Shown: positions 26,493 through 35,611, numbered from the stretch's first letter. The stretch is DNA of 64,000 nucleotides from Microbacterium paulum (GCF_015707995.1 NZ_JAAGRY010000003.1:1-64000); one strand, 5' to 3'. Notes: generated by a model from the letters alone, not told the origin. Translations and numbers: made by a program.

Positions 26493-27346
26493 CCGTCGTC
26501 TGGGGCGCCGTGCTCGCGGCCGGCGTGTTGCTCACCGCCTCGCCGTGGCTGTGGCCTACGGGTGAGAAGACCTCGAGCCCCACGAGCGACGGCCGCCTCG
26601 CCCGGCTGCTGCAAGAGGCGGGTTTCGCGCACGCGCCGACGGCGCGACCCGGGGTGATCGCCGCCGTTCTCGCGGCGGTCTGCGCCTCGGCGGCGTGGCT
26701 GGTGACGGGCCTCCCCGCCGTTGCGCTCGTCGCCGGTGCAGCCGGCGCGGCGGCGCCGTTCTCGTGGCTGAAGGCGCGAGCACGGCGGCTGCGCCGCTCG
26801 CGCCGCGCGCTGTGGTCGGATGTCTGCGACCTTCTCGTCTCGGCGGTGCGTGCCGGCATGTCTCTCCCCGACGCCGTCGCGGCGCTGGCGGTCAGCGGAC
26901 CGCCCGCCCTGCGCGGGGCGTTCTCGCGGTTCGCGGCCGACATGGCGGCATCCGGTCACTTCGACTCGAGCGCCCTGCGCCTCAAGGCGACGCTCGCCGA
27001 TCCCGTCGCCGATCGCATCATCGAGACGCTCCGCATGGCCCGGCACGTGGGAGGCACCGAACTCACGAGCGTGCTGCGGGCTCTCTCGTCGTCGGTGCGG
27101 GCGGATGCCACGCTCCGCGCCGAAGTCGAGGCTCGGCAGTCCTGGGTGCGCGGTGCCGCCGTCGTCGGCGTCGTCGCGCCGTGGATCGTCCTGGGGCTGC
27201 TGGCGATCCGGCCCGAGGGCGCCGCGGCCTACTCCACTCCCGCGGGCGTCGTCGTCGTGCTCGCCGGGGCGGTCGTGTCTGTGCTCGCGTATCGGCTCAC
27301 GATCCGGCTGGGGCGCCTGCCCGAACCGCAGCGGTGGTTCGGATGA
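26489..27346 (+). CDS. TadB-like inner-membrane platform protein (type II secretion F domain)
   Basis: A 285-residue protein with hydrophobic helices at the start, around residues 55-90 and at the end. The T2SSF domain lies between, with AVRAGMSLPDAVAAL and ARHVGGTELTSVLRALSSSV. It forms the membrane platform for pilin extrusion with the TadC-like partner next to it. Start and stop both overlap neighbours by four bases, so the operon is tightly coupled. Confidence 0.88.
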   Translation: MTVVWGAVLAAGVLLTASPWLWPTGEKTSSPTSDGRLARLLQEAGFAHAPTARPGVIAAVLAAVCASAAWLVTGLPAVALVAGAAGAAAPFSWLKARARRLRRSRRALWSDVCDLLVSAVRAGMSLPDAVAALAVSGPPALRGAFSRFAADMAASGHFDSSALRLKATLADPVADRIIETLRMARHVGGTELTSVLRALSSSVRADATLRAEVEARQSWVRGAAVVGVVAPWIVLGLLAIRPEGAAAYSTPAGVVVVLAGAVVSVLAYRLTIRLGRLPEPQRWFG

Positions 27347-28269
27347 GCCCGGTCACGGTCGCCGCCTGCGCGGTCATCCTCGGCGCCGCCTTCGCCGCGG
27401 GGGCGCTCCTCATCGCGCAGCGCATTCCGCGGTGGGCCGCGCCGAGCCTCAGCCGCCGCATCGCGCCGTACGTGCGCGATGTGGCCGACCCGGTGGGGCT
27501 CACGCCGCTGCATCCCCTCCCCGCATGGCAAGGGTGGCGCACGGCGCGCGACCGACTGGCCAGAGGGTGGGGCGGCGGCGCCAACGGCGACGCGCTGGCG
27601 CAGCGGCTGCGGCAGGCAGGGCTCGCGCCCGATGTCGTCGGGTTCCGCGCCACCCAGTTGGGTTGGGCGGTCGCAGGGCTGGCTCTGGGCGGTGTGCTCG
27701 CCGTCGTCCTCACCCTCAGTGGGCGCGGCGGGCTCGTCGCCGTACTGCTGCCGCCGCTCGGGGCGGTCGCGGCGATCGTCATCTGCGAGCAGCGGCTCAC
27801 GACGCGCGCCCGGCGCCGCATCGCGCGAATCGACGACGAACTGCCGACCGTGCTGGAGTTCCTCGCGCTGTGCCTCGCCGCCGGTGAGGGCCTCCGCGAC
27901 GCGCTGCGGCGCGTCGGCGAGGTCGGTTCGGGCGTGCTGACCGAAGAGCTGCGGGCCGCCGTGCTCGCCAGCGGCACGGGCTCGAACCTCTCCGACGCGT
28001 TGCTCGGCCTCGCCAAGAACGTCGACGTGCCCGCACTGTCGCGTGCCGTCGAGCACCTCGTCGCGGCGATGGACCGCGGTGCGCCACTCGCGCAGGTGCT
28101 GCAGGAGCAGGCCGTCGACGCCCGCGAAGACGCCAAGCGTGCACTCATCGAGTCGGCCGGCCGCAAAGAGATCCTCATGCTCCTGCCGCTCGTCTTCCTC
28201 ATCCTTCCCCTGTCGGTGCTGTTCGCCGTGTTCCCGGGGATCGTCATGCTCAAGCTCGGAATCTCATGA
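27343..28269 (+). CDS. TadC-like inner-membrane platform protein (type II secretion F domain)
   Basis: A 308-residue second T2SSF protein. It has two central hydrophobic segments (LGWAVAGLALGGVLAVVLTL and LVAVLLPPLGAVAAIVIC) and a C-terminal one. The family pattern is LPTVLEFLALCLAAGEGLRD and RGAPLAQVLQEQAVDAREDA. It overlaps tadB by ATGA. Confidence 0.88.
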   Translation: MSPVTVAACAVILGAAFAAGALLIAQRIPRWAAPSLSRRIAPYVRDVADPVGLTPLHPLPAWQGWRTARDRLARGWGGGANGDALAQRLRQAGLAPDVVGFRATQLGWAVAGLALGGVLAVVLTLSGRGGLVAVLLPPLGAVAAIVICEQRLTTRARRRIARIDDELPTVLEFLALCLAAGEGLRDALRRVGEVGSGVLTEELRAAVLASGTGSNLSDALLGLAKNVDVPALSRAVEHLVAAMDRGAPLAQVLQEQAVDAREDAKRALIESAGRKEILMLLPLVFLILPLSVLFAVFPGIVMLKLGIS

Positions 28270-28295
28270 CCGGCGACGGTCGGAAGGAGGCGGAC

Positions 28296-28487
28296 ATGAT
28301 CCGCACGGTATGGGGACGGCTGCGCGCCGCCCTGACAGACACGATCGACGACGAGCGCGGCGACGTTCCCGGCTGGGTACTCGTCACGCTCATGACGGCG
28401 GGGTTGGTCGTCGCGATCTGGAGCCTCGCCGGGCCGGCACTGGCCGACCTCTTCGAGCAGGCCCTCAGCCGCGTCTCGGGGCTCTGA
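28296..28487 (+). CDS. Flp-like small pilin candidate
   Basis: A 63-residue protein with a charged N-terminus (IRTVWGRLRAALTDTIDDERG) and one hydrophobic helix (GWVLVTLMTAGLVVAIW). Size, position after tadC and single helix fit an Flp-type pilin. It lacks the usual Glu+5-Tyr of Flp prepilins. The ATG at 28296 is chosen because AAGGAGG lies five bases before it. An in-frame ATG at 28266 overlaps the tadC stop and would add ten residues. Confidence 0.65.
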   Translation: MIRTVWGRLRAALTDTIDDERGDVPGWVLVTLMTAGLVVAIWSLAGPALADLFEQALSRVSGL

Positions 28488-28493
28488 CCCGCG

Positions 28494-28913
28494 ATGCGGT
28501 GCCTTGAGCGGGAGAGCGCGCGCAGCGGCCGCGACCTGAGCGATGAGACCGGTTCGGCGCCGGTCGAGTTCGTTCTCGTCGGGCTGCTGCTCACGGTGCT
28601 GACCCTCGGGGTGCTGCAACTCGCGCTCGCGGTCTACGTCCGCAACGTCGTGCACGACGCGGCCGTCGAGGGTGCCTACCACGGCGCTCTCGCCGACACC
28701 GAGCCCGCCGACGGCGCCGTACGCACGACGCGGCTCATCAGCGCCGCGGTGGGCGGGGCGTTGGATGCCCAGGTCAGCGCCGTGGCGACCGACGGTGCCG
28801 CAGGCCCCGAGGTGCAGGTCACGGTGGTCGCGACATTCCCGCTCGTGGGACTGCTGGGCATCCCGTCCGGAATGGAGGTGACCGCGTATGCGCCGCGTGA
28901 GAGCTTCGACTGA
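28494..28913 (+). CDS. TadE-like pseudopilin
   Basis: A 139-residue protein with a pilin-like signal: a short charged leader, then DETGSAPVEFVLVGLLLTVL, where Gly precedes the cut and Glu is at +5. One N-terminal helix is followed by a small extracytoplasmic domain. TadE/TadF pseudopilins are needed for Flp pilus biogenesis. It overlaps the next gene by 26 bases. Confidence 0.82.
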   Translation: MRCLERESARSGRDLSDETGSAPVEFVLVGLLLTVLTLGVLQLALAVYVRNVVHDAAVEGAYHGALADTEPADGAVRTTRLISAAVGGALDAQVSAVATDGAAGPEVQVTVVATFPLVGLLGIPSGMEVTAYAPRESFD

Positions 28914-29406
28914 TCTGCCCGCGACCCCGGAGGCGGGCTCGGTAGCGCAACACATGACGGGCGACGGCCAGGGCTCCGACGAGGGCTCGGCCGCACTGGA
29001 GTTCATCCTCGTCGGCCTCGTGCTGCTCGTGCCGATCGTGTATCTCATCGTCGCGCTCGGTTTGATCCAGGGGCAGTCGCTCGGTGTCGAGACGGGCGCG
29101 CGCCAGTTGGCGCGCACGATCGCCGAATCGCCCGACGCGGCGACCGCAGACGCCCGCGGAAAGCGCGTGCTCGACGCGATCGTCGCCGAATACGGCCTCG
29201 ACCCCGCCGCGGTGAGCGTCTCGATCGACTGCGACCGATCGTCGCCCGAATGCCCCGCGGCCGGCGCGATGCTGTCGGTCACCGTGCGCACCTCGGTGCC
29301 GTTGCCGCTCGTTCCCGCGGTGCTCGGCCTCGACCAGCTCGCCCGCGTGCCCGTCGAGGCGGCCTCGGTGCAGCGCGTGTCGCGCTTCTGGGGAGTGGCG
29401 CCGTGA
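28888..29406 (+). CDS. TadE/TadF-like pseudopilin, second
   Basis: A 172-residue protein. DEGSAALEFILVGLVLLVPI shows the same Gly/Glu+5 pilin-type signal. Two cysteines (SIDCDRSSPECPA) could form a disulfide outside the membrane. The N-terminal leader of about 30 residues could be shorter, as there is an ATG at 28954. It overlaps the next gene by GTGA. Confidence 0.8.
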   Translation: MRRVRASTDLPATPEAGSVAQHMTGDGQGSDEGSAALEFILVGLVLLVPIVYLIVALGLIQGQSLGVETGARQLARTIAESPDAATADARGKRVLDAIVAEYGLDPAAVSVSIDCDRSSPECPAAGAMLSVTVRTSVPLPLVPAVLGLDQLARVPVEAASVQRVSRFWGVAP

Positions 29407-29831
29407 CCACGCGCACACCCGACGCCGACGCCCCCGACGACGAGGGCTCCGTGCTGCTCCTGACGCTCGGTTACGCCTTGCTCGCGATCGCCCTCGTGCT
29501 CGTGTGCGTCGACTCCACGAGTCTGTATCTGACGCAGAAGCGGGCGGATGCCGCGGCCGACGCCGCTGCGCTGGCGGGGGCCGACGGCTTCACCCTCACC
29601 GTCGACGGCGGCTCCGCCTCGGCGCGGCTCACCGACGAGGGCGTGTACGACCAGGCATCCGACATCATCGACGCGCTCGGCACGGCCACGCTCGTCGAGG
29701 CCGGCACCCCCGACGGCGTCTCGGCGCGGGTGCGGGTCGAAACCGTGTGGCATCCACCGGTGTTGACCGTGTTCGTTCCCGACGGATGGACGATCGAGGC
29801 CACGGCGACGAGCCGCACGGCGCTTCGCTGA
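29403..29831 (+). CDS. TadG-like helix-anchored pilus locus protein
   Basis: A 142-residue protein. DEGSVLLLTLGYALLAIALV is an N-terminal helix of the kind seen in Rv3654c/TadG-like proteins, then QKRADAAADAAALAGADGF, a conserved pattern of that group. The start is GTG overlapping the previous stop. It is the last gene of the pilus cluster. No prepilin peptidase or secretin-like gene is present nearby. Confidence 0.78.
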   Translation: MTTRTPDADAPDDEGSVLLLTLGYALLAIALVLVCVDSTSLYLTQKRADAAADAAALAGADGFTLTVDGGSASARLTDEGVYDQASDIIDALGTATLVEAGTPDGVSARVRVETVWHPPVLTVFVPDGWTIEATATSRTALR

Positions 29832-29853
29832 ACCGGCGCAAAGCGACGCCGCG

Positions 29854-31149
29854 TCAGTCGGGCGAGCCCGGCCGCGCCCGCGGCACGAAGCGCGGCACCC
29901 AGCGCACGAACGCCGCTGCGCCGAGCAGGCCCACCACGCCGATCGCCCCTGTCGCGACCGAGAGCGAGAACGCCGCCGACAGCGCGGAGAAGAGCAGTGG
30001 GGCGATCGCTCCGCCGGCATCGGTGAGCGTGCGCCACGACCCGAGGAAGGGCGCCGGGTCGTCTTGCGGGGCGACGTCGGCGCCGAGGGTGAGCAGAATG
30101 CCGCTCGAGAGGCCGTTGCCCACACCGAGCACCGCGGCGAAAAGGGCGTACCACATCGCCGCCTGTGGCAGATCGTGCGTGAACGAGAGCGCGAGAAATC
30201 CGAGACCCATGAGGATCATCGCGGGAAGGGCCGCCCAGAGCCGCCCGAAGCGGTCCATCACCTGGCCGCTCGCGTAGAACAGGGCGAAGTCGATCGCGCC
30301 CGACACACCCACCACGAGCGCGATGGTCTGCGCGTCGAGACCGATCGACACGCCCCAGAGCGGCAGGACCACTTGGCGCGCCGACCGCACCGCCGACAGC
30401 GACGCGGCCGCAATGCCGAGCCGCGCCAGCACGCCGCGGTGCAGCCACATCGTGCGAAAGACCCCGACGCGTTCGGGGGTGGGGATCGCTCCGGTGACCG
30501 GCTCGCCCGAGTCTTCGGCGATGCGCGGGTCTCGGGCGCTCGCCCGCGGCGCCGCGACCTGCAGCTCGGGGTCGGGGCCGAGCAGCACCAGCAGCACCGC
30601 GCCGATGAGACACACCCCGAAGAACCACACGGTCGCGTGCTCGTCGCCGAACACGCCGATCAGCAGCGCCGCGAGGAACGGGCCGACGAACATGCCGAGT
30701 CGGAAGGTGCCGCCGAGCAGCGACAGCGCGCGCGCACGGAACTCGAGCGGCACCCGGGTGGTCATGAACGAGTGCCGCGCGAGGCCGAACGCGGCGGCGC
30801 TCAGCCCGATGACGAAGACGGATGCCGTCAGCACGAGCAGGTTCGGCGCGAGGGCGAGCCCGACGACGCCGAGGAGCGCGACGACGCCGCCCACGGCCAT
30901 CGTCACCCGTTCGCCGATGCGGGCGACGGCCCACCCGGCAGGGAGGTTTCCGAAAAGTTGCCCGACGACGAGCGCCGAGGCGACAAGCGCCGCCGTCGGA
31001 ACATCGGCGCCGAGGTTCGCCGCGAAGATCGGCAGCAGAGGGATGACCGCGCCCTCGCCGAGGGCGAAGAGCACCGTCGGGCCGTAGATCACCGGGGCGA
31101 GCCGGCGGATCATCCTCCGGATCGACTCGGGGGTGGAGGCATCCGTCAT
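29854..31149 (-). CDS. MFS transporter
   Basis: A 431-residue, 12-helix major facilitator. Seen: [20 protein letters not shown] in helix 1, [16 protein letters not shown] in the loop 2-3 signature region, and [21 protein letters not shown] longer polar loop of about 45 residues lies between helices 6 and 7. The substrate is unknown; drug or metabolite export is typical. The ATG at 31149 is preferred because TAACGT ends seven bases before it. It is divergent from prfB, and the two -10 boxes overlap. Confidence 0.88.
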   Translation of the reverse strand: MTDASTPESIRRMIRRLAPVIYGPTVLFALGEGAVIPLLPIFAANLGADVPTAALVASALVVGQLFGNLPAGWAVARIGERVTMAVGGVVALLGVVGLALAPNLLVLTASVFVIGLSAAAFGLARHSFMTTRVPLEFRARALSLLGGTFRLGMFVGPFLAALLIGVFGDEHATVWFFGVCLIGAVLLVLLGPDPELQVAAPRASARDPRIAEDSGEPVTGAIPTPERVGVFRTMWLHRGVLARLGIAAASLSAVRSARQVVLPLWGVSIGLDAQTIALVVGVSGAIDFALFYASGQVMDRFGRLWAALPAMILMGLGFLALSFTHDLPQAAMWYALFAAVLGVGNGLSSGILLTLGADVAPQDDPAPFLGSWRTLTDAGGAIAPLLFSALSAAFSLSVATGAIGVVGLLGAAAFVRWVPRFVPRARPGSPD

Positions 31150-31156
31150 CCCATCC

Positions 31157-31166
31157 ACGTTAGTCT
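31157..31166. promoter_or_regulatory. Overlapping divergent -10 boxes of MFS gene and prfB
   Basis: In ACGTTAGTCT, the minus strand reads TAACGT (31162-31157) for the MFS gene. The plus strand reads TAGTCT (31161-31166) for prfB. They share two bases. Each sits 7-8 bases from its start codon. Confidence 0.65.
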
Positions 31167-31174
31167 GGACTGTC

Positions 31175-32287
31175 ATGCTTGATTTCGATCCCTCCGCCGA
31201 CATCCAGGCCCTGCGCGCCACGTTCTCCGACATCGCGGCGGTGGTCGACGTTCCGGCGCTCCGCGCCGAGATCGACCGGCTCTCCGAAGAGGCCGGCGCC
31301 CCCGACCTGTGGGACGACGTCGAGAAGGCCCAGAAGGTCACGAGCGCCCTCAGTCACCGCCAGGCCGACCTTAAGCGGGTCACCGACGTCGAGCAGCGTC
31401 TCGACGATCTCGACGTGCTCGTCGAGCTCGCCCTCGAGATGGACGACGAAGACACGGCCGCCGAGGCGCGGCGTGAGATCTCCGACCTGCAAGAGGTCAT
31501 CGGCCAGCTCGAGGTGCAGACGCTCCTCGACGGCGAGTACGACGACCGCCCCGCGGTCGTGACGATCCGCTCGGGTGCGGGCGGCGACGACGCCACCGAC
31601 TTCGCCGAGATGCTGCTGCGCATGTACCTGCGCTGGGCCGAGCGGCACAAGTATTCCGTCAAGGTCATGGACACGTCCTACGCCGAAGGCGCCGGCATCA
31701 AGTCGGCGACCTTCGAAGTGGATGCCCCGTATGCCTACGGCACCCTGTCGGTCGAGGCCGGCACGCATCGCCTCGCACGCATCAGCCCCTTCGGCGGCGC
31801 CGACAAGCGCCAGACCTCGTTCGCGGCGGTCGAAGTGATCCCCGCGCTCGAAGAGGCCGTCGAGGTCGAGGTGCCCGAGAACGACATCCGCGTCGACGTC
31901 TTCCGCTCGTCGGGCCCCGGTGGCCAGTCGGTCAACACCACCGACTCCGCTGTGCGCATCACGCACCTTCCCACCGGCCTCGTCGTCTCGATGCAGAACG
32001 AGAAGAGCCAGATCCAGAACCGTGCCGCCGCGATGCGCGTGCTGCAGACCCGCCTGCTCCTGCTCAAGCGTGAAGAAGAGGCGGCGAAGAAGAAGGAACT
32101 CGCCGGCACGATCACGGCGAGCTGGGGCGACCAGATGCGCTCGTACTTCCTCTACGGCCAGCAGCTGGTGAAAGACCTGCGCACCGGCTACGAGGTCGGA
32201 AACCCCGCCGTCGTCTTCGACGGCGACCTCGACGGCCTGATCGCGGCCGGCATCCGCTGGCGCAAGCGCAAAGACGACGACGACTGA
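31175..32287 (+). CDS. prfB: Peptide chain release factor 2
   Basis: A 370-residue factor that reads UGA and UAA stop codons. The GGQ loop is [20 protein letters not shown] and the stop-reading SPF motif is [14 protein letters not shown]. The [16 protein letters not shown] block is family-typical. There is no in-frame UGA, so the programmed frameshift of enteric prfB is absent. It heads the prfB-ftsE-ftsX-smpB order common in actinobacteria. Confidence 0.96.
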   Translation: MLDFDPSADIQALRATFSDIAAVVDVPALRAEIDRLSEEAGAPDLWDDVEKAQKVTSALSHRQADLKRVTDVEQRLDDLDVLVELALEMDDEDTAAEARREISDLQEVIGQLEVQTLLDGEYDDRPAVVTIRSGAGGDDATDFAEMLLRMYLRWAERHKYSVKVMDTSYAEGAGIKSATFEVDAPYAYGTLSVEAGTHRLARISPFGGADKRQTSFAAVEVIPALEEAVEVEVPENDIRVDVFRSSGPGGQSVNTTDSAVRITHLPTGLVVSMQNEKSQIQNRAAAMRVLQTRLLLLKREEEAAKKKELAGTITASWGDQMRSYFLYGQQLVKDLRTGYEVGNPAVVFDGDLDGLIAAGIRWRKRKDDDD

Positions 32288-32345
32288 CGCGCCGCGGGAA
32301 CCGCGACGCGCGGGCGCGTCGCCCGGCATCCCGCGCCCGCCCGCT

Positions 32346-32360
32346 TAGGCTCGTCGGGTC
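32346..32360 (+). promoter_or_regulatory. -10 box TAGGCT before ftsE
   Basis: TAGGCT at 32346-32351 is followed by nine bases and the ATG at 32361. ftsEX therefore probably has its own promoter apart from prfB. Confidence 0.5.
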
Positions 32361-33446
32361 ATGATCCGGTTCGAGCACGTCACCAAGAAGTACCGCGGGA
32401 CGAACAAGCCGGCGCTGAGCGACGTCGACTTCGAAGTGCAGCGCGGGGAGTTCGTCTTCCTCGTGGGCGCGTCGGGGTCGGGCAAGTCGTCGTGCCTGCG
32501 CCTCATCCTCCGCGAGGACACCCCCAGCGAGGGACGCGTGGTCGTGCTCGGGCGCGACTTGCACACCCTGTCGACCCGCAAGGTGCCGTACTTCCGCCGG
32601 CACATCGGATCGGTGTTCCAGGACTTCCGGCTGCTGCCGAACAAGACCGTCTTTCAGAACGTCGCCTTCACTCTGCAGGTGATCGGCTCGTCGCGGGCCT
32701 ACATCCAGCAGGCGGTCACCGAGGCGCTCACCCTCGTCGGCCTCGACGGCAAGCAGAAGCGCCTGCCGCACGAGCTCTCCGGCGGTGAGCAGCAGCGCGT
32801 CGCGATCGCCCGTGCCATCGTGAACCGGCCGCAGATCCTGCTCGCCGACGAGCCGACCGGAAACCTCGACCCCGCCACCTCTATCGACATCATGCAGTTG
32901 CTGGCCCGCATCAACGAGGGCGGCACGACCGTGGTCATGGCCACGCACGAGGCCGGCTTCGTCGACCAGATGAAGCGACGGGTCATCGAGCTGAAGGGCG
33001 GCGTGATGGTGCGCGACGACCGCCATGGCGGCTACGGCGACCGCTCGTCGCTGCCCACGCTCGCCCCGCAAGAGGAGAAGGGCGCCGCGGCGACCGCTGC
33101 CCTCACCGCGGTGCTCGAGCTGCAGCGCGAGATCGCCGCATCGACCGTCGACGGCACGACCGCCGTCCCCGCCGCCGCGGTGGCCGAGGCGGTCTCAGAC
33201 GCGGTCGCGGCTTCGGCCGTCGCAGCCGCAGTGGCCGTCGCCCCGGAGGTGTCGCCGCCGCTCACGCAGCCGCCTCTCACGCGAGAGCCCGCCGACGCGC
33301 CGCCGTCCGAGCCGGCTCCCTCTACGCGCCCCATCCACATCGCCGCGCCCGCCGTAGAGATCGAGGGTCTCGACCTCGACGGTCTCGGCGTCGCCGACCG
33401 GCTGGGCCTGGCATCTGACGACGACGAAGTGGGGCCGACCTCGTGA
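32361..33446 (+). CDS. ftsE: Cell division ATP-binding protein FtsE with long C-terminal tail
   Basis: The first 230 residues are standard FtsE: MIRFEHVTKKYRGTNKPALS, Walker A GASGSGKSS, FQDFRLLPNKTVFQNVAF, signature LSGGEQQRVAIARAIV and Walker B ILLADEPTGNLDP. FtsEX regulates peptidoglycan hydrolases at the septum. After that come about 130 residues rich in Ala, Val and Pro with no domain I recognise. FtsE is normally about 230 residues. The stop overlaps the ftsX start. Confidence 0.95.
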   Translation: MIRFEHVTKKYRGTNKPALSDVDFEVQRGEFVFLVGASGSGKSSCLRLILREDTPSEGRVVVLGRDLHTLSTRKVPYFRRHIGSVFQDFRLLPNKTVFQNVAFTLQVIGSSRAYIQQAVTEALTLVGLDGKQKRLPHELSGGEQQRVAIARAIVNRPQILLADEPTGNLDPATSIDIMQLLARINEGGTTVVMATHEAGFVDQMKRRVIELKGGVMVRDDRHGGYGDRSSLPTLAPQEEKGAAATAALTAVLELQREIAASTVDGTTAVPAAAVAEAVSDAVAASAVAAAVAVAPEVSPPLTQPPLTREPADAPPSEPAPSTRPIHIAAPAVEIEGLDLDGLGVADRLGLASDDDEVGPTS

Positions 33447-34357
33447 GAGTGCGCCTGATCCTCGCCGAGGCGCTTTCGGGCCTGCGGCGCAACGCCTCGA
33501 TGGTGATCTCGGTCATCTTGGTGACCTTCGTGTCGCTGACCTTCGTCGGTGCGGCGATGCTCATGCAGATGCAGATCGGCAAGATGCAGTCGTACTGGGC
33601 CGAGCGCGCGCAGGTATCGATCGTGATGTGTCGCGACGATTCCACGGCCACGACCTGCGCCGACGGCGCAGCGAACGACGAGCAGCGCCAGGTCGTCGCA
33701 GACCGCCTCGCGAGCCCGGCGCTCGAGGGGATCGTCCGCGATGTGCGCTTCGAATCGGCCGACGAGGCGTATCAGAACCTCATCGCGCTCTACGGTGACG
33801 AGTACAAAGACTATGTGACACCCGCACAGCTGGGCGACACCTACTGGGTCGGGCTCGTCGACCCGGGCAAGTCCGATGTCATCACCGAGGCCTTCACCGG
33901 CACGCAGGGCGTCGAGGCGGTGAAGAACCAGATGCAGTACCTCGAACCGCTCTTCTCTGCGCTGACGATCGCCACCTACATCGCGGTCGGCATCGCCGTG
34001 CTCATGCTCATCGCGGCGGTGCTCCTGATCGCGACGACCATCCGGCTGTCGGCGTACGCGCGACGACGCGAAGTCGGCATCATGCGACTGGTCGGTGCGT
34101 CGAACAGGTTCATCCAGACACCATTCATCCTCGAGGGCGTGTTCGCCGCGTTCATCGGTTCGGTGCTCGCCGGCGGCGCCATCCTCGCGGGCGTGCACTT
34201 CGGTGTCGAAGGCTACCTGCAGGGTCGGGTCACCTTCATCACCGACTGGGTGAATGTGTGGGATGCCGCGGTCGTGATCCCCATCATCATCCTGATCGGT
34301 CTCGTGCTCGCCGCGCTGTCGGCCGGCTTCGCGATACGCCGCTGGCTGCGCGCCTGA
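33443..34357 (+). CDS. ftsX: Cell division protein FtsX
   Basis: A 304-residue, four-helix membrane partner of FtsE. Helix 1 is followed by a large extracytoplasmic loop (about 50-170) with two cysteines (VMCRDDSTATTCADG). The conserved cytoplasmic segment RLSAYARRREVGIMRLVGAS lies before helix 3. The GTG start overlaps the ftsE stop. The loop is where FtsX contacts RipC-type hydrolases in actinobacteria. Confidence 0.94.
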   Translation: MRVRLILAEALSGLRRNASMVISVILVTFVSLTFVGAAMLMQMQIGKMQSYWAERAQVSIVMCRDDSTATTCADGAANDEQRQVVADRLASPALEGIVRDVRFESADEAYQNLIALYGDEYKDYVTPAQLGDTYWVGLVDPGKSDVITEAFTGTQGVEAVKNQMQYLEPLFSALTIATYIAVGIAVLMLIAAVLLIATTIRLSAYARRREVGIMRLVGASNRFIQTPFILEGVFAAFIGSVLAGGAILAGVHFGVEGYLQGRVTFITDWVNVWDAAVVIPIIILIGLVLAALSAGFAIRRWLRA

Positions 34358-34382
34358 CGAGGGGCGCTGCCCCGTGAAGGGG

Positions 34383-34388
34383 TAGACT
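34383..34388 (+). promoter_or_regulatory. -10 box TAGACT before smpB
   Basis: TAGACT lies 42 bases before the smpB ATG. The transcript would have a short leader with AAGGAG (34421-34426), unlike the leaderless neighbours. Confidence 0.5.
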
Positions 34389-34430
34389 GACGGGCTGCCG
34401 TGTCTGCGGCATCCGGATCAAGGAGTCACC

Positions 34431-34907
34431 ATGCCCAGGGAACGCGGGGAGAAGGTCGTTGCGACCAACCGTCGCGCGCGCCACGAGTACGCCATCGAGA
34501 AGACCTATGAGGCGGGCCTGGTGCTCACCGGCACCGAGGTGAAGTCGTTGCGCGAAGGGCGCGCCAACCTCAGCGACGGTTACGCCTACATCGACGGTGA
34601 GGAGGCCTACCTCGATGCCGTGCACATTCCGGAGTATTCGCAGGGGCACTGGACGAACCACTCGTCCAAGCGCACGCGCAAACTGCTGCTGCACAAAGCC
34701 GAGATCATCAAGCTCTCGCACGCGATCAGCGCCGGTGGCTACACGCTGATCCCGCTGAAGCTGTACTTCTCGGACGGGCGCGCGAAGGTCGAGATCGCGG
34801 TCGCGAAGGGCAAGCGCGAGTACGAGAAGCGCCAGACCATCCGTGAGCGCGAAGACAAGCGCGAGGCCGAACGGGCGATGCGCTCTCGCAATCGACTCGG
34901 CGACTGA
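34431..34907 (+). CDS. smpB: SsrA-binding protein SmpB
   Basis: A 158-residue trans-translation cofactor that carries tmRNA to stalled ribosomes. Seen: EKTYEAGLVLTGTEVKSLRE, NLSDGYAYIDGEEAYL, HIPEYSQGHW, and the basic tail KGKREYEKRQTIREREDKRE. AAGGAGTCACC gives a clear ribosome site. The ssrA gene lies 0.8 kb downstream. Confidence 0.96.
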   Translation: MPRERGEKVVATNRRARHEYAIEKTYEAGLVLTGTEVKSLREGRANLSDGYAYIDGEEAYLDAVHIPEYSQGHWTNHSSKRTRKLLLHKAEIIKLSHAISAGGYTLIPLKLYFSDGRAKVEIAVAKGKREYEKRQTIREREDKREAERAMRSRNRLGD

Positions 34908-34938
34908 GTCCGGCGCACCGCGGCCGGCGTGCAGACCC

Positions 34939-35598
34939 TCAGCTCGCGGTGAAGCGCGCTTCGACGGCGGCGGTGACGACGATGTCGGCCGGGCGGAAAT
35001 CGACGGCGGGCGCCGCCATGTCGGCCGATGCGGCGCGGGCAAACATGCGCGGTGCCGGGTTCGACGACGCGCCGTTACCGAGCAGGCCGGTGTCGGCGAT
35101 CTCGATCGGGGTCACCGCGCTCTTGCCGAGAGCGGTGGCGTAGGCGGTCGCCCGTTCGATGGCGACGGCGACCGCACGCGTGGCCGTCTCGCGCTCGATC
35201 CGTGCGGTGGTCTCCGGGGTGAGCTCCCACTGCACGGCGCCCACCTGCAGGCCGTCGACGGCCGCGACCGTGTTCAGCCAGTCAGACAGGGCGAGGGTGT
35301 CGGTGAACGTCGCCGTGATCTCGACCGAGGCGTGATGGACGAGGTCGAGTTGCTTCCCGTCGGCATTCCACGGCCGGTCCGACCAGACCGAGGCGCGCTG
35401 ACTCGACCAGTCGGCGACGGAGCCTGCGTCTTTGCGTGAGGCGAGCCCTGTGCGCACGGGCTCGGCGAGGGCGGCGAGGCGTTCGACGACCTCGCCGCGG
35501 GCGGCGCCGTCGACCGAGGCATTCACGTGCGCGACGGCCCGCTCGGGGGCGACACGGGTCTGCGCTTCTCCGCGCACGGTGAGGGTGACATGGCTCAT
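34939..35598 (-). CDS. SIMPL domain protein (DUF541)
   Basis: A 219-residue protein of the SIMPL/DUF541 (Oxidative-stress-defense-like) fold. It starts SHVTLTVRGEAQTRVAPERA, and has HHASVEITATFTDTLALSDW and AVAVAIERATAYATALGKSA, both family features. There is no signal peptide. The ATG at 35598 is chosen because TACAGT ends seven bases before it. It is divergent from ssrA, and the -10 boxes overlap. The molecular role is unknown. Confidence 0.85.
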   Translation of the reverse strand: MSHVTLTVRGEAQTRVAPERAVAHVNASVDGAARGEVVERLAALAEPVRTGLASRKDAGSVADWSSQRASVWSDRPWNADGKQLDLVHHASVEITATFTDTLALSDWLNTVAAVDGLQVGAVQWELTPETTARIERETATRAVAVAIERATAYATALGKSAVTPIEIADTGLLGNGASSNPAPRMFARAASADMAAPAVDFRPADIVVTAAVEARFTAS

Positions 35599-35602
35599 GG
35601 GG

Positions 35603-35611
35603 TAGACTGTA
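35603..35611. promoter_or_regulatory. Overlapping divergent -10 boxes of ssrA and the SIMPL gene
   Basis: TAGACTGTA reads TAGACT on the plus strand (35603-35608) for the tmRNA precursor and TACAGT on the minus strand (35611-35606) for the SIMPL gene. Three bases are shared. Confidence 0.6.
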
